Shown: piece after piece, positions 12,475-24,400 of the stretch
Layout of the letters: the number at the start of each line of letters is the position of its first letter
How positions within the stretch are numbered: position 1 is the stretch's first letter
Source of the DNA: Hyaloperonospora brassicae
Taxonomy: Eukaryota; Oomycota; Peronosporomycetes; Peronosporales; Peronosporaceae
Assembly (NCBI GenBank): GCA_947650285.1
Contig: CANTFL010001069.1
Location: forward strand, 17,868 to 81,867
Direction: 5' to 3'
DNA length: 64,000 nucleotides
Made by a program: the position numbers and the translations under genes
The notes under the pieces: generated by a model
Database searches by the model: none
The model's input: only the letters and a program-made list of their open reading frames with translations
Told to the model about the DNA's origin: nothing

Positions 12475-15400
12475 AGTGCTGCGGTAGAGATCGCGCGGTT
12501 GGATAGCGTGTGTGATGAGGTGGCGACGGGGGTCTCGTTGACTGGTTCCGTTTGACGAGCCTCTTGTATACTTTGGTGTCCGGGCCTTCGTGTTGACGTT
12601 TGGTTCTTAATTATGCCTGTTTAAGTAGACAAACAGAGCCTTTCTAAATCACGCACATCTTTTTTTGGTCCTGCCTGTAAATAGTGCTACGCACGATTAC
12701 AGAGCGCGCTTCTGAAATGGAGAAAAGGTCATCTTTGTTGGTGTCGTTGTTACTCGTTCGACTTATAAACGCTTATGGATGATAAGGTAGACGAGCAAGC
12801 TCTTGGGTGTTTTGGCCATTGGTAAACGTGTATTAGTCCAGAGAATAAAATCAAGTCTGAGCGTGCACGTTAGTACTTTGAATGGTCAGAGCTCGTTGCG
12901 TAGCAATGCGTTGTGCGTTTTGAGGTGTGAGAACTCCTCAATGGTACTCGTATCATTGTGGATGACGCAACTTGCTGGTGTCAATGATGTGTAATGATAG
13001 AGTGCGATAGATGAAGGCTGATCTTGCCAGTGTGACGACAGAAAGAACACAATGTGAACGGCAACAACACGGGATCGCTTGATGCGTAATGAGAGAGTGG
13101 AGATAGCTTTTCATGCGGCTCAGCTAGAAAGGCGACCATTAGCTTCTTTCGTTTCTGCTCTCTTGAGGTGCCACAAGTGTACGAAAGTTGATGCATGTTT
13201 GCAGGTACACAGTAACGTATACACACAGAGACGCAGAAAGTCGCTACTGACAAGTTAGCTTTCACGTTCAGCACACGCGCTGATGGCTGCGCTATTCGAA
13301 CCCGCACTCATAAACAAAGTTGCCGCCTGCTATCAATCACATTCTGATCGAAGCTCACAACATTATCAAACTCATGTGCAAGAGAGCAGCACAACATGGG
13401 CTTTTCCGAGCCGATAGCTCAAAGGCAAGCAAGCCGTGTGGTTCTGTTTGATCCTACTAGAAATTGGTTGGTGGCAGATTGCTCGACGTGACCAAAGTTG
13501 TCACGGATTTTGACCTCGCGGGCTTATTGCCAGCTAAATTTTAGCGACTATTGACGACTTTTGACGCTGTACGAAATTATGAAACTCACACCGACTAAAT
13601 GAAAAGCAGAAACACCTGTCTGCGGTGACAGGTCATACCGGTCACTGCTGTATCATACAACTGTCACTAGTTGAGAACTCACAAGGCTAAGTCACTACAG
13701 CCGCTTTATTCGTGAGCATCTTGGTACGTAAGCAAGTGTGTGTGAATCGCGACGGACACACGATCGTAGCGCTCATGTCGACGGGTATGCAATTTGACAG
13801 TTGCATTCACGACAGTTCTTGTCGGACATGTGTACAGCTTCATATGTCGCTATGTCGGGCAAGCAATGATGACCCGAGATACGTCCTTATGCCCTTTCTG
13901 CTTTCCTAGCCAACGAACGCAAGCAGCATTACTGTAGAAGTTGTTTGAAAGGTGCGTAAACCATTTTAGTTTGTCAGTACATGAGGATATGACGGTGAAA
14001 CACCCTCGTAGAGCTCCACACCGTAGCGAATATCCTGCGAACACGTGCATCACTATCAGCAGCCAACAATCACACAGTACTGCGATCAGCTTCAGATATG
14101 CACCGCACGAATGTATCGTCAAACAGCTAAAAAGGTTCTGCTGCATTCAGAAGGCACTTTTGCGCCTAAGCTAAATGAACAAACAGACGGACATGATCAA
14201 CAAGACTCGCAAAGGAAGATACTTAGGTACAGGGAAACATGCGGTGTATTTAGCTCCGCTATCTGTTCCGTCCTGTGTATCATGTGCGGATCTCTTTTTC
14301 GCACGATACTTGCCAATCTTCTCTCACAACGATACATCTGGATTACGATTGTGAATACAAGGATACGCCTGAGTCGTGGCTGTATACGCTTGATCTGGAT
14401 GGAACTCAGCTCGCCAGACGTAGTCAATCAAGATCATGCTAACGGTCGTGACGGGTAGTGTAGTGTCAGCACAACGCTCGCTTTGCCACAACATGTTCTT
14501 CCGTGAGCCTAAGACAAGCGCACGGTGATAAGGTTACGGCATTACACCATATTCTCAAACCGCTGCCTACTTTTCGTCAGTTCCGTTCACAACAACAGCC
14601 GCCACTTTGCTTCCCAGTTGTGAGTGAACACGACAGGACAACACAATATCTTTGCATGATACGAACCTGACACAGTCGTTTTGTGTCGGGTCAGCAAGCA
14701 AGGACATCCACCAAGTCGATGATGATATACAGCCTCAATACTTGTTTCTAACAGGCCGACGTCAGTCTATACCTAAGGTACGTGTTCGCGGGACAAACAA
14801 GGGTGCGTGGCACTGAAAGACATCGAGCGAAGAATGGGGTGTAGCAGTTGCGAGCTCCGCGTGCTCGTTTCGAGCGTGTCCTGGCACTTGATATCGTCTT
14901 CGACGATCACGATGCTAACACGAAAATGCCGTGCGTATCGTTTGGTCTCTCACAGCCTAAAACGATCAGACCATCCGCTCGGTTCGACTGCAAAGCTTTG
15001 CATGTCGAAAGCAAAAAAGAGTGCCACCGCAATAACTAAAACTGACACTGATAGGAACGCATTGGGAAGACCAGTTTGGCAAATGGCTAGACATGAATGA
15101 CATGATAGCATCGGCAAGTTCTCTACTCAGAATGCAAAAGTGCGTTCTCTGTCTCTTGGGAACCTGTCTTTTGACAGGTTCTGCTTGTGCTATATGCATT
15201 TGCGGAGACGATGCAGCTATCAACTAGATCGACGGCGTCATCAGGCGGGTCAATCGACTACTTGGCAATGGCTAGATTGATGATCAAGCTACTAACTACA
15301 ATTAGCTCCTCAAGGACTGACGTCATTTTGCATGTTTACTAAAGCAGTTGGAGCTCACAGTTTCACGGCAACGTCACTGCGATTATCGTTACAAACACGG

Positions 15401-15931
15401 AACGTGTGCGAATTGCCGTTAGTTCTCGATCGAGCTCGCTTCGCTGGCAGTCCCGATGCAATTCTACCAAATGTCAAGACTGACTGTCAACCAAGCTAGA
15501 ACTTATGGCAGCACCATGCTTCGGCAACAAAATGGCAGTCAATGGCATTGGGCAAAATGTGTGCAGTGGCAACTATGCACATCCGATCATTGACGTGTAC
15601 TGAGAACGAAAGCATCAGTGGGCAGGTCGCAAGGTTAAGCATCTTCCTTTCATCATTGGCATGGGCTGTTGGGCCTAGCAATTGAATCACATCGAGAGCA
15701 GGAGCCGAGTGTACTAAGTAGCTGGCCACTTGATCGCAAAGCCAAGGCGAACACTGTAGCTTGATCGAAGGCTGTCGTTACCTTTTCCAGCATGAGGCTG
15801 CGCATGAGGTCTACGTTGGCATTTTATCCGCAACGACAAGATCCTGCGTACTCATTGACTTTGCAGTACACATGCATATTCCAAACGAACAACTGCTTGC
15901 AGGAATCAACGACCGGTACAGCTATAACCAG
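12475..15931. other. Intergenic, nothing recognised
   Basis: About 3.4 kb without a supported gene. ORFs are all under about 140 codons, overlap on both strands and show no domain. The first few hundred bases must hold the CCT4 promoter. Confidence 0.6.
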
Positions 15932-17154
15932 TCAGTTGAAATCCGGATACAGCGAGTCAAAGCGGAAGTCAAACGGCAGTCCAAGATCTTCATCAGTCAT
16001 CAAGCCAGACAGATGCGGCGGTCGCAACAACCACGAAGCATCTCGGAATGGTACGAATAGCGGAGGCATTGGGCCCCGCAGAGAAGGTGCTGCCAGTCTT
16101 CTTCGCCAATGGGTATGCTGGTGTTGCATGTACCCGCCAAGCCGACGCTCACGATCAAGTCGATTCCATATCTCCATTCTCTTTGCATCGCTGTAGATGG
16201 AGACGTAGATGGCTTTTGGATCGTCATCAGACTGTAGTGTCCTGCCGTAATCTAAAGCATACGGGTAAACAACAAAAGAACGGTTTGTGACTGCAATCAG
16301 CCAGCTAATGTAGCTATTCATAGACGTACCACGCCGCAAAAAGTACTGCCAGAGCTCGGACGAGTCCTTCAACATATGGACATACTGCAGGTACAAAAAA
16401 GTGAGACTTACGAGTACGTGCAAACAAATTCTGCACCATCAAACTTGTTTTCCCTCATACTTTGCTCATCTCCGTGAACCGGCAAAAGTCCGAAACTGCC
16501 AGGAACTTTCCAATGCGCCCAAGGATCTGCTCTGGAAGCCGACTTAGCTCGGCATCCGCCGGCACTACACTTTTGTTGCCTGAGAATTCGGGAAACAAAT
16601 TGCGCTGAAGCCTTGCGTCATCACCACCAAAAAAGAACAACGTTATCGACAATCCTCTTCGATCGAACCACCTCATTCGACAGCAGCTCACCTCCAGCGA
16701 AGAATGTCCATGTTACACCGCCATTCGTCAGTGCGCACCACTTGACCCGGAGCTCGACGTTTGTTATCCGGTTGGTGCCCACGCGGGTTTACAAATTCAG
16801 CGATCCTGTCGCGAAGAAAAAGGTTCAACCGTGTCACTCACTCATATCGTACCGTCGTCGCCGCTAAGTCACTGCACGAACGTACTTGAGACTAATTCGA
16901 ACGCTTTTATCGGTCGACACAAAGTGGACAAACAGTTTAGTGCCCACTAAGAGCGCCCGAACGTGAACATCTGCGTCGTCTTGAGCCATTGCTGACAATT
17001 TGTAGCGTCGAGCCGGCAGTAGGTTTACGCTGCCAGCAAATGAGTCAGCGTTCTTCACACTATTCGTATTGCTCTCCGGACCTTGAAGCACCCATCCATG
17101 TTCTTGTACCAATGCATGCGTCATCCAGAGCAGCGTTCCCGCTGCAGACACCAT
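15932..17154 (-). CDS. FBXO7/PI31-like F-box protein
   Basis: Four exons join in frame: 16886-17154, 16692-16805, 16461-16611 and 15932-16384. The three introns are 80, 80 and 76 nt (GTACGT, GTGAGC and GTATGA donors), giving 328 residues. Residues 1-90 resemble the FP (PI31-type) fold of FBXO7: HALVQEHGWVLQG, then RRYKLSAMAQDDADVHVRAL and LVGTKLFVHFV. The F-box follows (LSRLPEQILGRIGKFLAVSD, then SSELWQYFLRRG across the exon 3-4 junction). The C-terminus is Pro/Arg-rich and ends LPFDFRFDSLYPDF, like the PI31 C-terminal motif. The expected role is substrate adaptor of an SCF ubiquitin ligase and/or proteasome regulator. FBXO7 usually begins with a ubiquitin-like domain, not seen here. The start at 17154 is the first ATG in frame, and an upstream exon is possible. 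Confidence 0.82.
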
Positions 17155-19577
17155 TGTTTTCGAGAAATTGGGAACGTGTGAGTTCTTTTTTACAACAGAA
17201 CATGCGATAGCTGAAAAATAAGATGTTGAGAGATGAACGATCAATTGAGCTTACAAGTTGATTAGGCTATCGCTTTTGCTTTGTCGATAAGTCGATCATA
17301 ATCGATCGTTGGTAGAAGAACAATTGGAACATGCACCAGATAAGCACAAAAAGGACAAAATATGTACCACATGATGAGAGCCAAAAAATAATGCCCAAAA
17401 TAAAAAAGATAGCGATGCACAACAAGAGAAAATGTACAAATTGTCCGAGTAAAAAATGCAATTCAAGATGGGCGAAAAAGCGCACCAAGTAGCCAGAAAC
17501 ATACAAAATGCATTCATGATGTATACTATGCGCTTGAGTATACACATGCCTGGGATCTTGCATAGACATCCACGCGTATCTGCTTTATTCCTGCTCTTCT
17601 TTCATTGTTCAAGAGCTAATACTTTCTGACTGTCGACAGTCGTGTTGCAAGAAGAATACGGTGAGTCGACGCTTTACGCGCAGCCTCACAGAGTCATCTA
17701 TCGTTCGAATGGAAGACCACGTCACTTCCCACTTCTTTCATTCAGCTTTTGTGGCTCGACAATGTACCGATGTGTTGCTGTCGTCTCGGCCAAAATTGCT
17801 GCATTCGATGAGGTGAGACAGCGCCGTGTCAAGTGGCGCGTACACAACGCTCTGCAAGGTCGTAGGTGGTTGCGCAGCCATTGGTGTCGTCACATCGGAC
17901 GTCTACTGTGTCCCCAGATCTCTTGCAAACGAAAGCATTGTGCTTCCTTCGTCTCCAAAGCGCTTGCAAATGACATGTGCTGCCGACCCGATACTATGAT
18001 CAATTATTCGCAAGTTCTGTCTGGATCGATCTACAATTTAGTTGCTTGTCGCGTTGGCTTCACCTGGAAAGAGGCGATTGCCCCGCTGACCCAAGATGTT
18101 GTGAATGGTTGACTGCGCTTCGAAAGATAGCAGAGTAACGAGACTGTCGACAGACAAGTCATTGCACATGATTGTTTTTTCTTGCTAGTGAGACAGGTCT
18201 GCGATAGATGACAAGCAATCGAAACAGGCTTCATGACTGTCGATCACCATACAGTTGTGTACAAGATGCCTGAGACCTCTGAGTCAGTACAAAAGCACCG
18301 GATCCTGGCAGCTCGTCGTAGCTGTCTCCTGTAGAACCCGACCCGTCCCGAGGTTCGAGAGTAAGTAGGTCGGTACAGGTATGTCTGAGGACCTCAGCGG
18401 CAACCGTAAATGGACCGCAAGAATTGGCGTTTCACTAACGCTGTAAGATGTCTGATTCCAAGCTCCCAAAAACGTGCGACGCTGAGAGGAGCCATGACAA
18501 GCAATTGCGCACGGTTACCGATCAGCGCCCGTGCTATTTGGCTATATGCGCAAGCAGTGCTCCCGTTTGCGCGTTTGAGACGTGCGCGGGTCTGGTGTAT
18601 ATATGTATAGTCCGACCATCCGATCAGCTTGTGGGTAGCTCATGTGAGTCTGGATAGCATCAGCGTTAGTTAGTTTTTGGCTTTGCCATTCCGCTCAACG
18701 ATTTGCCGTCTCGCTTTGCGCTGTCAAGTGTAAACAGCTCACGCTCTGCGGTTCTAGCGACCAAAAGCACCTGCATCTTTCATCCTAAGTCAGCTATGAG
18801 ATCAAGGTACAAAGTGCTGCGAGAGCACTCACCTGTACTTTCGATCACTTAAATGAGACTGCAAATGCCTTCGTGTTTGTTAGCGCTCTCCAGCAGCCGA
18901 GCATGCTACGAATCGATTGTCCATGCACCTGTTCGGTCTAACCTTCAGTTTTTTGTAACATGTTGCTGTGCCAATCACACAGATCGTCACGATAATAGGC
19001 AGACAGATTCGGGAAGGCGAGCGATGTCGGGCTCTAGATTGAAGGGGTCGCACGTGCTCATATTTAGAGACAGCAAGTTGACACGTCTATGCAGCGTAGA
19101 AGCGGCTGCGTCTGTTACATAAAGCATGAGCCCGGACGAGGTCGTCAATAGACGACATACTGACCCCATCTGTCTTACGCATGGCCATTTTTGAAGGACT
19201 GCACGCTCTTACGTGACTTACACGTAGCGAGCGTTACAAGTTCCATAGTACTACTTTGCTCCATGATGTCGAAGACGCGCGGTCGACACGTTGCAGAGCT
19301 TCCCATTGTGCTCGAAGCAGGTCCGTACCAAGATTACAAGGGCAGTCAATACGGAAATGCACATGGTTGATAGTGGATGAAGGTCTTGGATACAGTACAC
19401 TTGCGACGTAGCTCCAATATGAACGGCACGAACGTCGTTTGGGATCTAGCACAACCCAAGTCACAATGACGGACCAGCATGGCATTGCTTGCGACCATTG
19501 TCCGCGTCACTGTCGCACCTCACCCATCCAATCCTGACAGATGCAGAATGGCTCATTGAGGCAGGTCTGAGCTTCAA
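17155..19577. other. Intergenic, nothing firmly supported
   Basis: A hydrophobic 100-codon frame (17267-17569, -) and a 156-codon frame without ATG start (17642-18112, +) are present, but neither shows a domain. The second contains several GTGAGT/GTGAGA and TTTCATTCAG splice-like signals, so a diverged spliced gene cannot be ruled out. Confidence 0.5.
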
Positions 19578-19591
19578 GCATTCCGAGATTC
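19578..19591 (+). promoter_or_regulatory. Putative Inr/FPR promoter of RXLR candidate
   Basis: GCATTCCGAGATTC resembles the oomycete core promoter TCATTYYNCAWTTT. It lies about 50-60 bp upstream of the ATG at 19641, a usual 5' UTR length in oomycetes. Confidence 0.4.
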
Positions 19592-19640
19592 TCCTCGTGC
19601 TCACCAACCACTCACCAATTGCTTTGCTGACCGATCACCG

Positions 19641-20111
19641 ATGCGTGTGCGCCGTGTTGTGTTTGTCGTCGCGACGACTTTCGTCGCCTGTACTGGAGTC
19701 GTCACGGATGCGAGCCATGCGGACGTTTTGGGCGTACCAGCGGCAGAGTCCAGCCAGAAGACCGGTCCAGCTCCGAGGAACGACGGTGCTCAACGATCCC
19801 TTCGTCACGTCGAGTCCAACGAGGCAACTGCAGGCGAAGACCGAGGTGGTGGTGGTGGTGACAACCCTGAGCTCATGGCTGAAAGCATTGCCAGACTTTT
19901 GCCTCGGATCGCTAGCAAAAAAGTGGGAATGCCGCCTAAGCCACCGTCACCCATTTCTACCGTCGGCAAAGCCCGGGATGCCGTGAAAACTACGCCAGCA
20001 GCGGCAAGCGAAGGCACCGCAGTGTGGGACGACAAGTTCATACAGAATGCACAAAACTTTCACCTGGACGAGCTGAAGGCTAGAAAACGGCCCGTCGAGA
20101 AGGCCTCTTAG
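19641..20111 (+). CDS. Candidate secreted RXLR effector
   Basis: The intronless 156-codon ORF encodes an N-terminal signal peptide: basic MRVRR, a hydrophobic core at residues 6-21, and a likely cleavage site after about residue 24-27 (DASHA). RSLR follows at residues 52-55, and an acidic GEDR at 65-68 sits where a dEER motif is expected. This order and spacing is the signature of oomycete RXLR effectors, which are delivered into host plant cells. The remaining 88 residues include a Gly run, a Pro/Lys segment and WDDKFIQNAQNFHLDELKA near the C-terminus, which could be a helix. No complete WY fold is evident. The isolated position in a gene-poor stretch fits effector genes. Function in the host cannot be inferred. 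The motif could be chance, but signal peptide plus RXLR plus acidic motif together is persuasive. Confidence 0.75.
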   Translation: MRVRRVVFVVATTFVACTGVVTDASHADVLGVPAAESSQKTGPAPRNDGAQRSLRHVESNEATAGEDRGGGGGDNPELMAESIARLLPRIASKKVGMPPKPPSPISTVGKARDAVKTTPAAASEGTAVWDDKFIQNAQNFHLDELKARKRPVEKAS

Positions 20112-20606
20112 TGCGTGCAGCATTAGCAGCCAGTCGATGGTGTTCTGTGAGAGACGGAGGTAACAATGCAGCTGCGCAGGTGCGGTCACACATTCAAGTC
20201 GTGAATTCTTGCGTCTGCTTTGCTGTATTTGTCGCTATTCTATAGTCAAAGCACACAGACTCGCCGTCATGACTTGCACAAGCGAAGATACCCCTGTCTA
20301 TGCTTGATCTGCCCTTGGCCTCGAGCCGCTTGCGTGGGTTATAAGATAGCCGTTTTCGTATCGCTCGTTTCAAAGTAGCTCAGCTTCTCTCAACATGAGG
20401 CAACCGCACGACACAGAACAGCCACGGCCACTTATACACTTCACACTCTGCTCAGTCACGAGCAGCAGGACGAGCACAAGTACGTACAAATCGATACGAA
20501 AACGAGTCCTGAGTCCGAGCTCCTTTCTTTGACTCATCCACGTTCTCGGTCTCAAAACTTGGCTTGTTGCTTGTCTACGTAGGTCCGATGCAAACGTGCC
20601 ATGAAT

Positions 20607-20694
20607 CGACCGTGACAACGGAACAAGTTCTTACTTCTTAGCACTCGACGCGACCGTGACAACGGAGCAAGTTCTTACTCCTTAGCACTCGACG
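20607..20694. repeat. 44-bp tandem duplication
   Basis: Two adjacent copies, 20607-20650 and 20651-20694, beginning CGACCGTGACAACGG and ending GCACTCGACG, differ at about two positions. The high identity implies a recent duplication. Confidence 0.9.
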
Positions 20695-21368
20695 CGACTT
20701 CACTCACAGTGCGCAAACGACAATGACTTAGCAGCAAGAAACACACGAAGACGACTAGAAGACGCTAATCGACATTAGCCGGCGAAAAAGCCACACGCGC
20801 GAAACAGAAGGTGGCATTTCCACGTGTGACGACATGCTTACCACACGTCTGGTGCCATATCAAGTAACAATTCCCTACGAAGCTGAGGACCGACAGATAC
20901 GAAGAAAGCCATACTACCGAGAAAACTGCAGCTCGTTTACGGACTATCTTGGTCACCATCCTCCATGCACTCTTCGGGATTGCAGGAAGTTCTTCCCTGG
21001 ACAAACAAGACAACTTTGTTGCCTTTGTGACGGGACTGCCAGCCCTCGTCCGAACTTGTAATTGATGGGCGCATCCAGTACGATTGCGACAGACCGACCC
21101 TACGACCGCGACGGACCATAGTTACCCGCCATGGCCATTTGGCACGTCTCGTGCTCCAAGTACGAACGCCTGAGTGATGAGTGACGCCATTTGACACTCA
21201 GCCTACTGGCGTCACTCTCTCCAGTATGACCGAGTTTACTGTGCACGGTGCATGTGGGGGTTGTCAGTAGATGCAGCGCAGACAAGATCTGCTGGTTTCG
21301 GCTCCTCGTCCGTGTATCAATCCATTCTTCCACGACGGAATGTACAGGCGTTCTTACTCGCGTGTTTC

Positions 21369-21428
21369 GTCGTGAAAACGACACCTCGCTTTGACAACAG
21401 AGGCGTAGAGGGGTGTTGTTTTCACGAC
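21369..21428. repeat. Imperfect inverted repeat (hairpin)
   Basis: The arm GTCGTGAAAACGACACCTC (21369-21387) is mirrored by GAGGGGTGTTGTTTTCACG plus AC (21408-21428) with a 20-nt loop. It might be a small MITE relic or a structured transcript; no target duplication is evident. Confidence 0.6.
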
Positions 21429-24400
21429 ACATGCTCCGAGCATGACTTTAATTTGCGGCATATGTCGGCTGAGCAAAGCTGCACTTGACGTAGTATCACT
21501 AGGCAGCAACAACACTTTGACCTGTATCTACCGTCACACAGGACCCCAGTTGTGGTGGACGATCGTCAAAACTTCAGGCTTGCAAGTTGTACCGTTACCG
21601 GTGCGTTACAGTGAGCATGACACTTCCTACTTTTCTTCGGTCCGAGTGTTCTCGTAGTCAATAGTGCGTCATAGATGTGACACTGACGCTCGACATGCAT
21701 GACAGCATCTGTCCGAGGCATTCGAGATCGATTGGTCGTGTCATTCGTGAGCTGAAGCCGAGCGAGACCTTTGCGCATGAAATTGCCATCGCGTTGAAAG
21801 CCGAACTTCTTTCATCGCAAGCTTTTGCGTTCACGATAGGGAGTTTTGTGCATGGTATGCACAGCCGGCAAAGACCGTGTGTGCCCAACAAGAACACGCG
21901 ATCAGCTTACATGACAATGGACGATTCGGTCAAGCACTGAGAGGCTGCGTCCGGCTAAGAGTCATACACTGCTGGGCCACACAAGAGTTTAGATTCCGGC
22001 ACTCAGGACGCTTGCAAAGTCGTGTAAAACGACTCGCTCGATGCGAGCGCCTGTTGCAAACGGAACGTTGCGTCTCGTTAGAACGTGCAGACACCACGAT
22101 GCAACAACGACCACACTCTGGACGACGTGACGCTATCTTTCAAAACACGTCAGACCATCTAGAATGAACACGAGAGCGAAAGAGGTTGGCTCTCTACACG
22201 CGCAAGCAGAAAGCTCTTGTTACCAGCAGCAACAAGAGTTGTGCGGCTCAACTAAATTAGAACCAGCGGTGTCAGCAGATGGTCGAGGCTCGTAGTGTTC
22301 TGATCTCCTTTCATTGCTCGAGCAGCCCATAGTCCACACTCAGTGTCATCTCTGTCGCCCAACAACGTGCACGAAACAGCACACAGCCAGAAGCACGCGT
22401 CTGTTCGACGATATCGATCATCGAGATCAGCCACTAGCGTCTCCATGTTTCCCACTCTCAATGTCCACTGGTTTACACTTGAGGCTGCTCAGCTGGAGCC
22501 GCAAATGGGTTTAGGATCTGCATCAGACTGTCACATACAGAGTCACACCAATAGACATTAGAAACAAAAAAAAGCTACAAAGTGTGGACAAACGAGCCCA
22601 AATGTCGAGTCAGAAGACGCACGTGAGACTCGGCTCTTGCTTGAGCGCAATGTACACAATGAGCGGCACGAAGCCCCAGTGCACGATGGGCTTAACGATC
22701 TTCAACACCTGCGTAGGCGCCTTCTTCCACAGTTTCTTACTCGCCATCGGTTCTTCTTTTGCTTTGGAGCCACTAAAAGTTGTTGGGCGAATTCGTGGAA
22801 CCTACGGACCAATCAAAGGCATAGTGGACAAGACACAGGGCAGGGGCCCAACATCATATGCTGTGCACTAATAGTGGACATTTAGTCAACTTTGTGGAAA
22901 AAGAGCTGAAAGTTACCGTCGACGCCGCATCGGATCACTTAGTGGTCTTACTTGAGCCACGTCGTGACGTGTGCATAGCCCAAGAGGGAAACATGTTATC
23001 GAATAACAACTGTCGCTGCGATGCAAACGTGTGTTGCTTTGTTAGGTGCTGAGCTTGTTCTACCGAGATGGAGAAGACATGTTTGTCTCAAACGTCGCTC
23101 TTTATATCTACTATCGAGACATTCGCTGTGTAGGATAGCAGGTCGCTGCGTCTCTATGAGTTGTGGCAAACAACCAGAAACAAAAGCAACTGCTAGAGCA
23201 CTAGGAGTAAGCTCGACGAGGCCACACTTTGTGATCTGACTATAGCGGTATGCCCCGACGTCATTTGCCATAGGTAAACGGACGACAGGGCGCTTTCCTG
23301 TACATGGCGCTACGTGGCAAATATGTATTACGAGATCGCTGTACAAGCAAACAACGTTTGCGTCTTTGTCTGCATAAGGTGAGACGCGGGACTTTGGTGC
23401 AATGATAGCACATCCGACTCATTTTGCAAGTGTCATTCGTCTCGACTTGGCAGCATCGATGCTGCAATGCCCATGTCGACTTACGGACATGGATGGAGTG
23501 CGTCTGCGCTCTGTAGGTGAGCGAGAATACTGGGACAAGTGGTGCACCTCCGTGCTGGCAGTACTTGGACGAGGTCGCTTTGTCGAATACGAAGGGCTCA
23601 CAAACTCAACGACGTCCTCACACTTTCGACATGCACCATTACGATTTCGGCCATCGGAGAGAGCACATCATGTGACGCCTAGCTCGCAACGTCTGCTTGG
23701 CTCCGAAGAGATTATTGCGCGCAATAACGGGACGTCGTTCTCGCGCCAATTGTGGGGCCAATCGCTTCCAGCTCAGCTTCGTGCAATACTCGGCCAGGCA
23801 TTTTGCCACCAACGTTCGCGTTCGAGACCTGATGCTGGATGTGCTAGGTCGAAAGAATGACTTGAGCGCTGCAGAGGGGTGCGAGACTTGTACACAACTA
23901 CAGTCACCATGCCCAATTGTAAGGCATCTGCTGCTCATACAAAACCATTCGCAGTTTGACCGCCCCACACCCGTGTTCAATATCCACTTGTTCCAGCTCT
24001 TTATTCTGAAAGCAATACCTGACAAACGCCTTGCTTGGCGGTAAATGCTATCACCTTGGTCCTCGAGTATGAGCTATGCACGTTTGTTTTGCGGATGCTT
24101 ATCGGTCTATGATACGTTCCGGACAGGTTATGGCACTTGCGAATTGATGGTACAGAAGAGTTTCGAGGTAAAAGCAACGTACTTAGATGGTATCACTGCG
24201 ATGTTCCCTATCATGTTTGTGCTCTGTCGTTCCAGATGATTGCCGTTTCATAAAGGTACACGCTGCTTATTGACTCAATAACTTGCAAAGTGCGAAGATG
24301 CTGCGATGCACTTGGACACCGCAGGTGGCTGTCCCCTTTGACAAACGATCAGTGCAACAGCTACGAGATGTTCTTATCATTTCGATCGCTCGAATGAAGC

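Noticed and set aside
17267..17569. 100-codon hydrophobic minus-strand ORF
   Set aside because: AT-rich DNA easily gives hydrophobic frames; no homology or promoter support.
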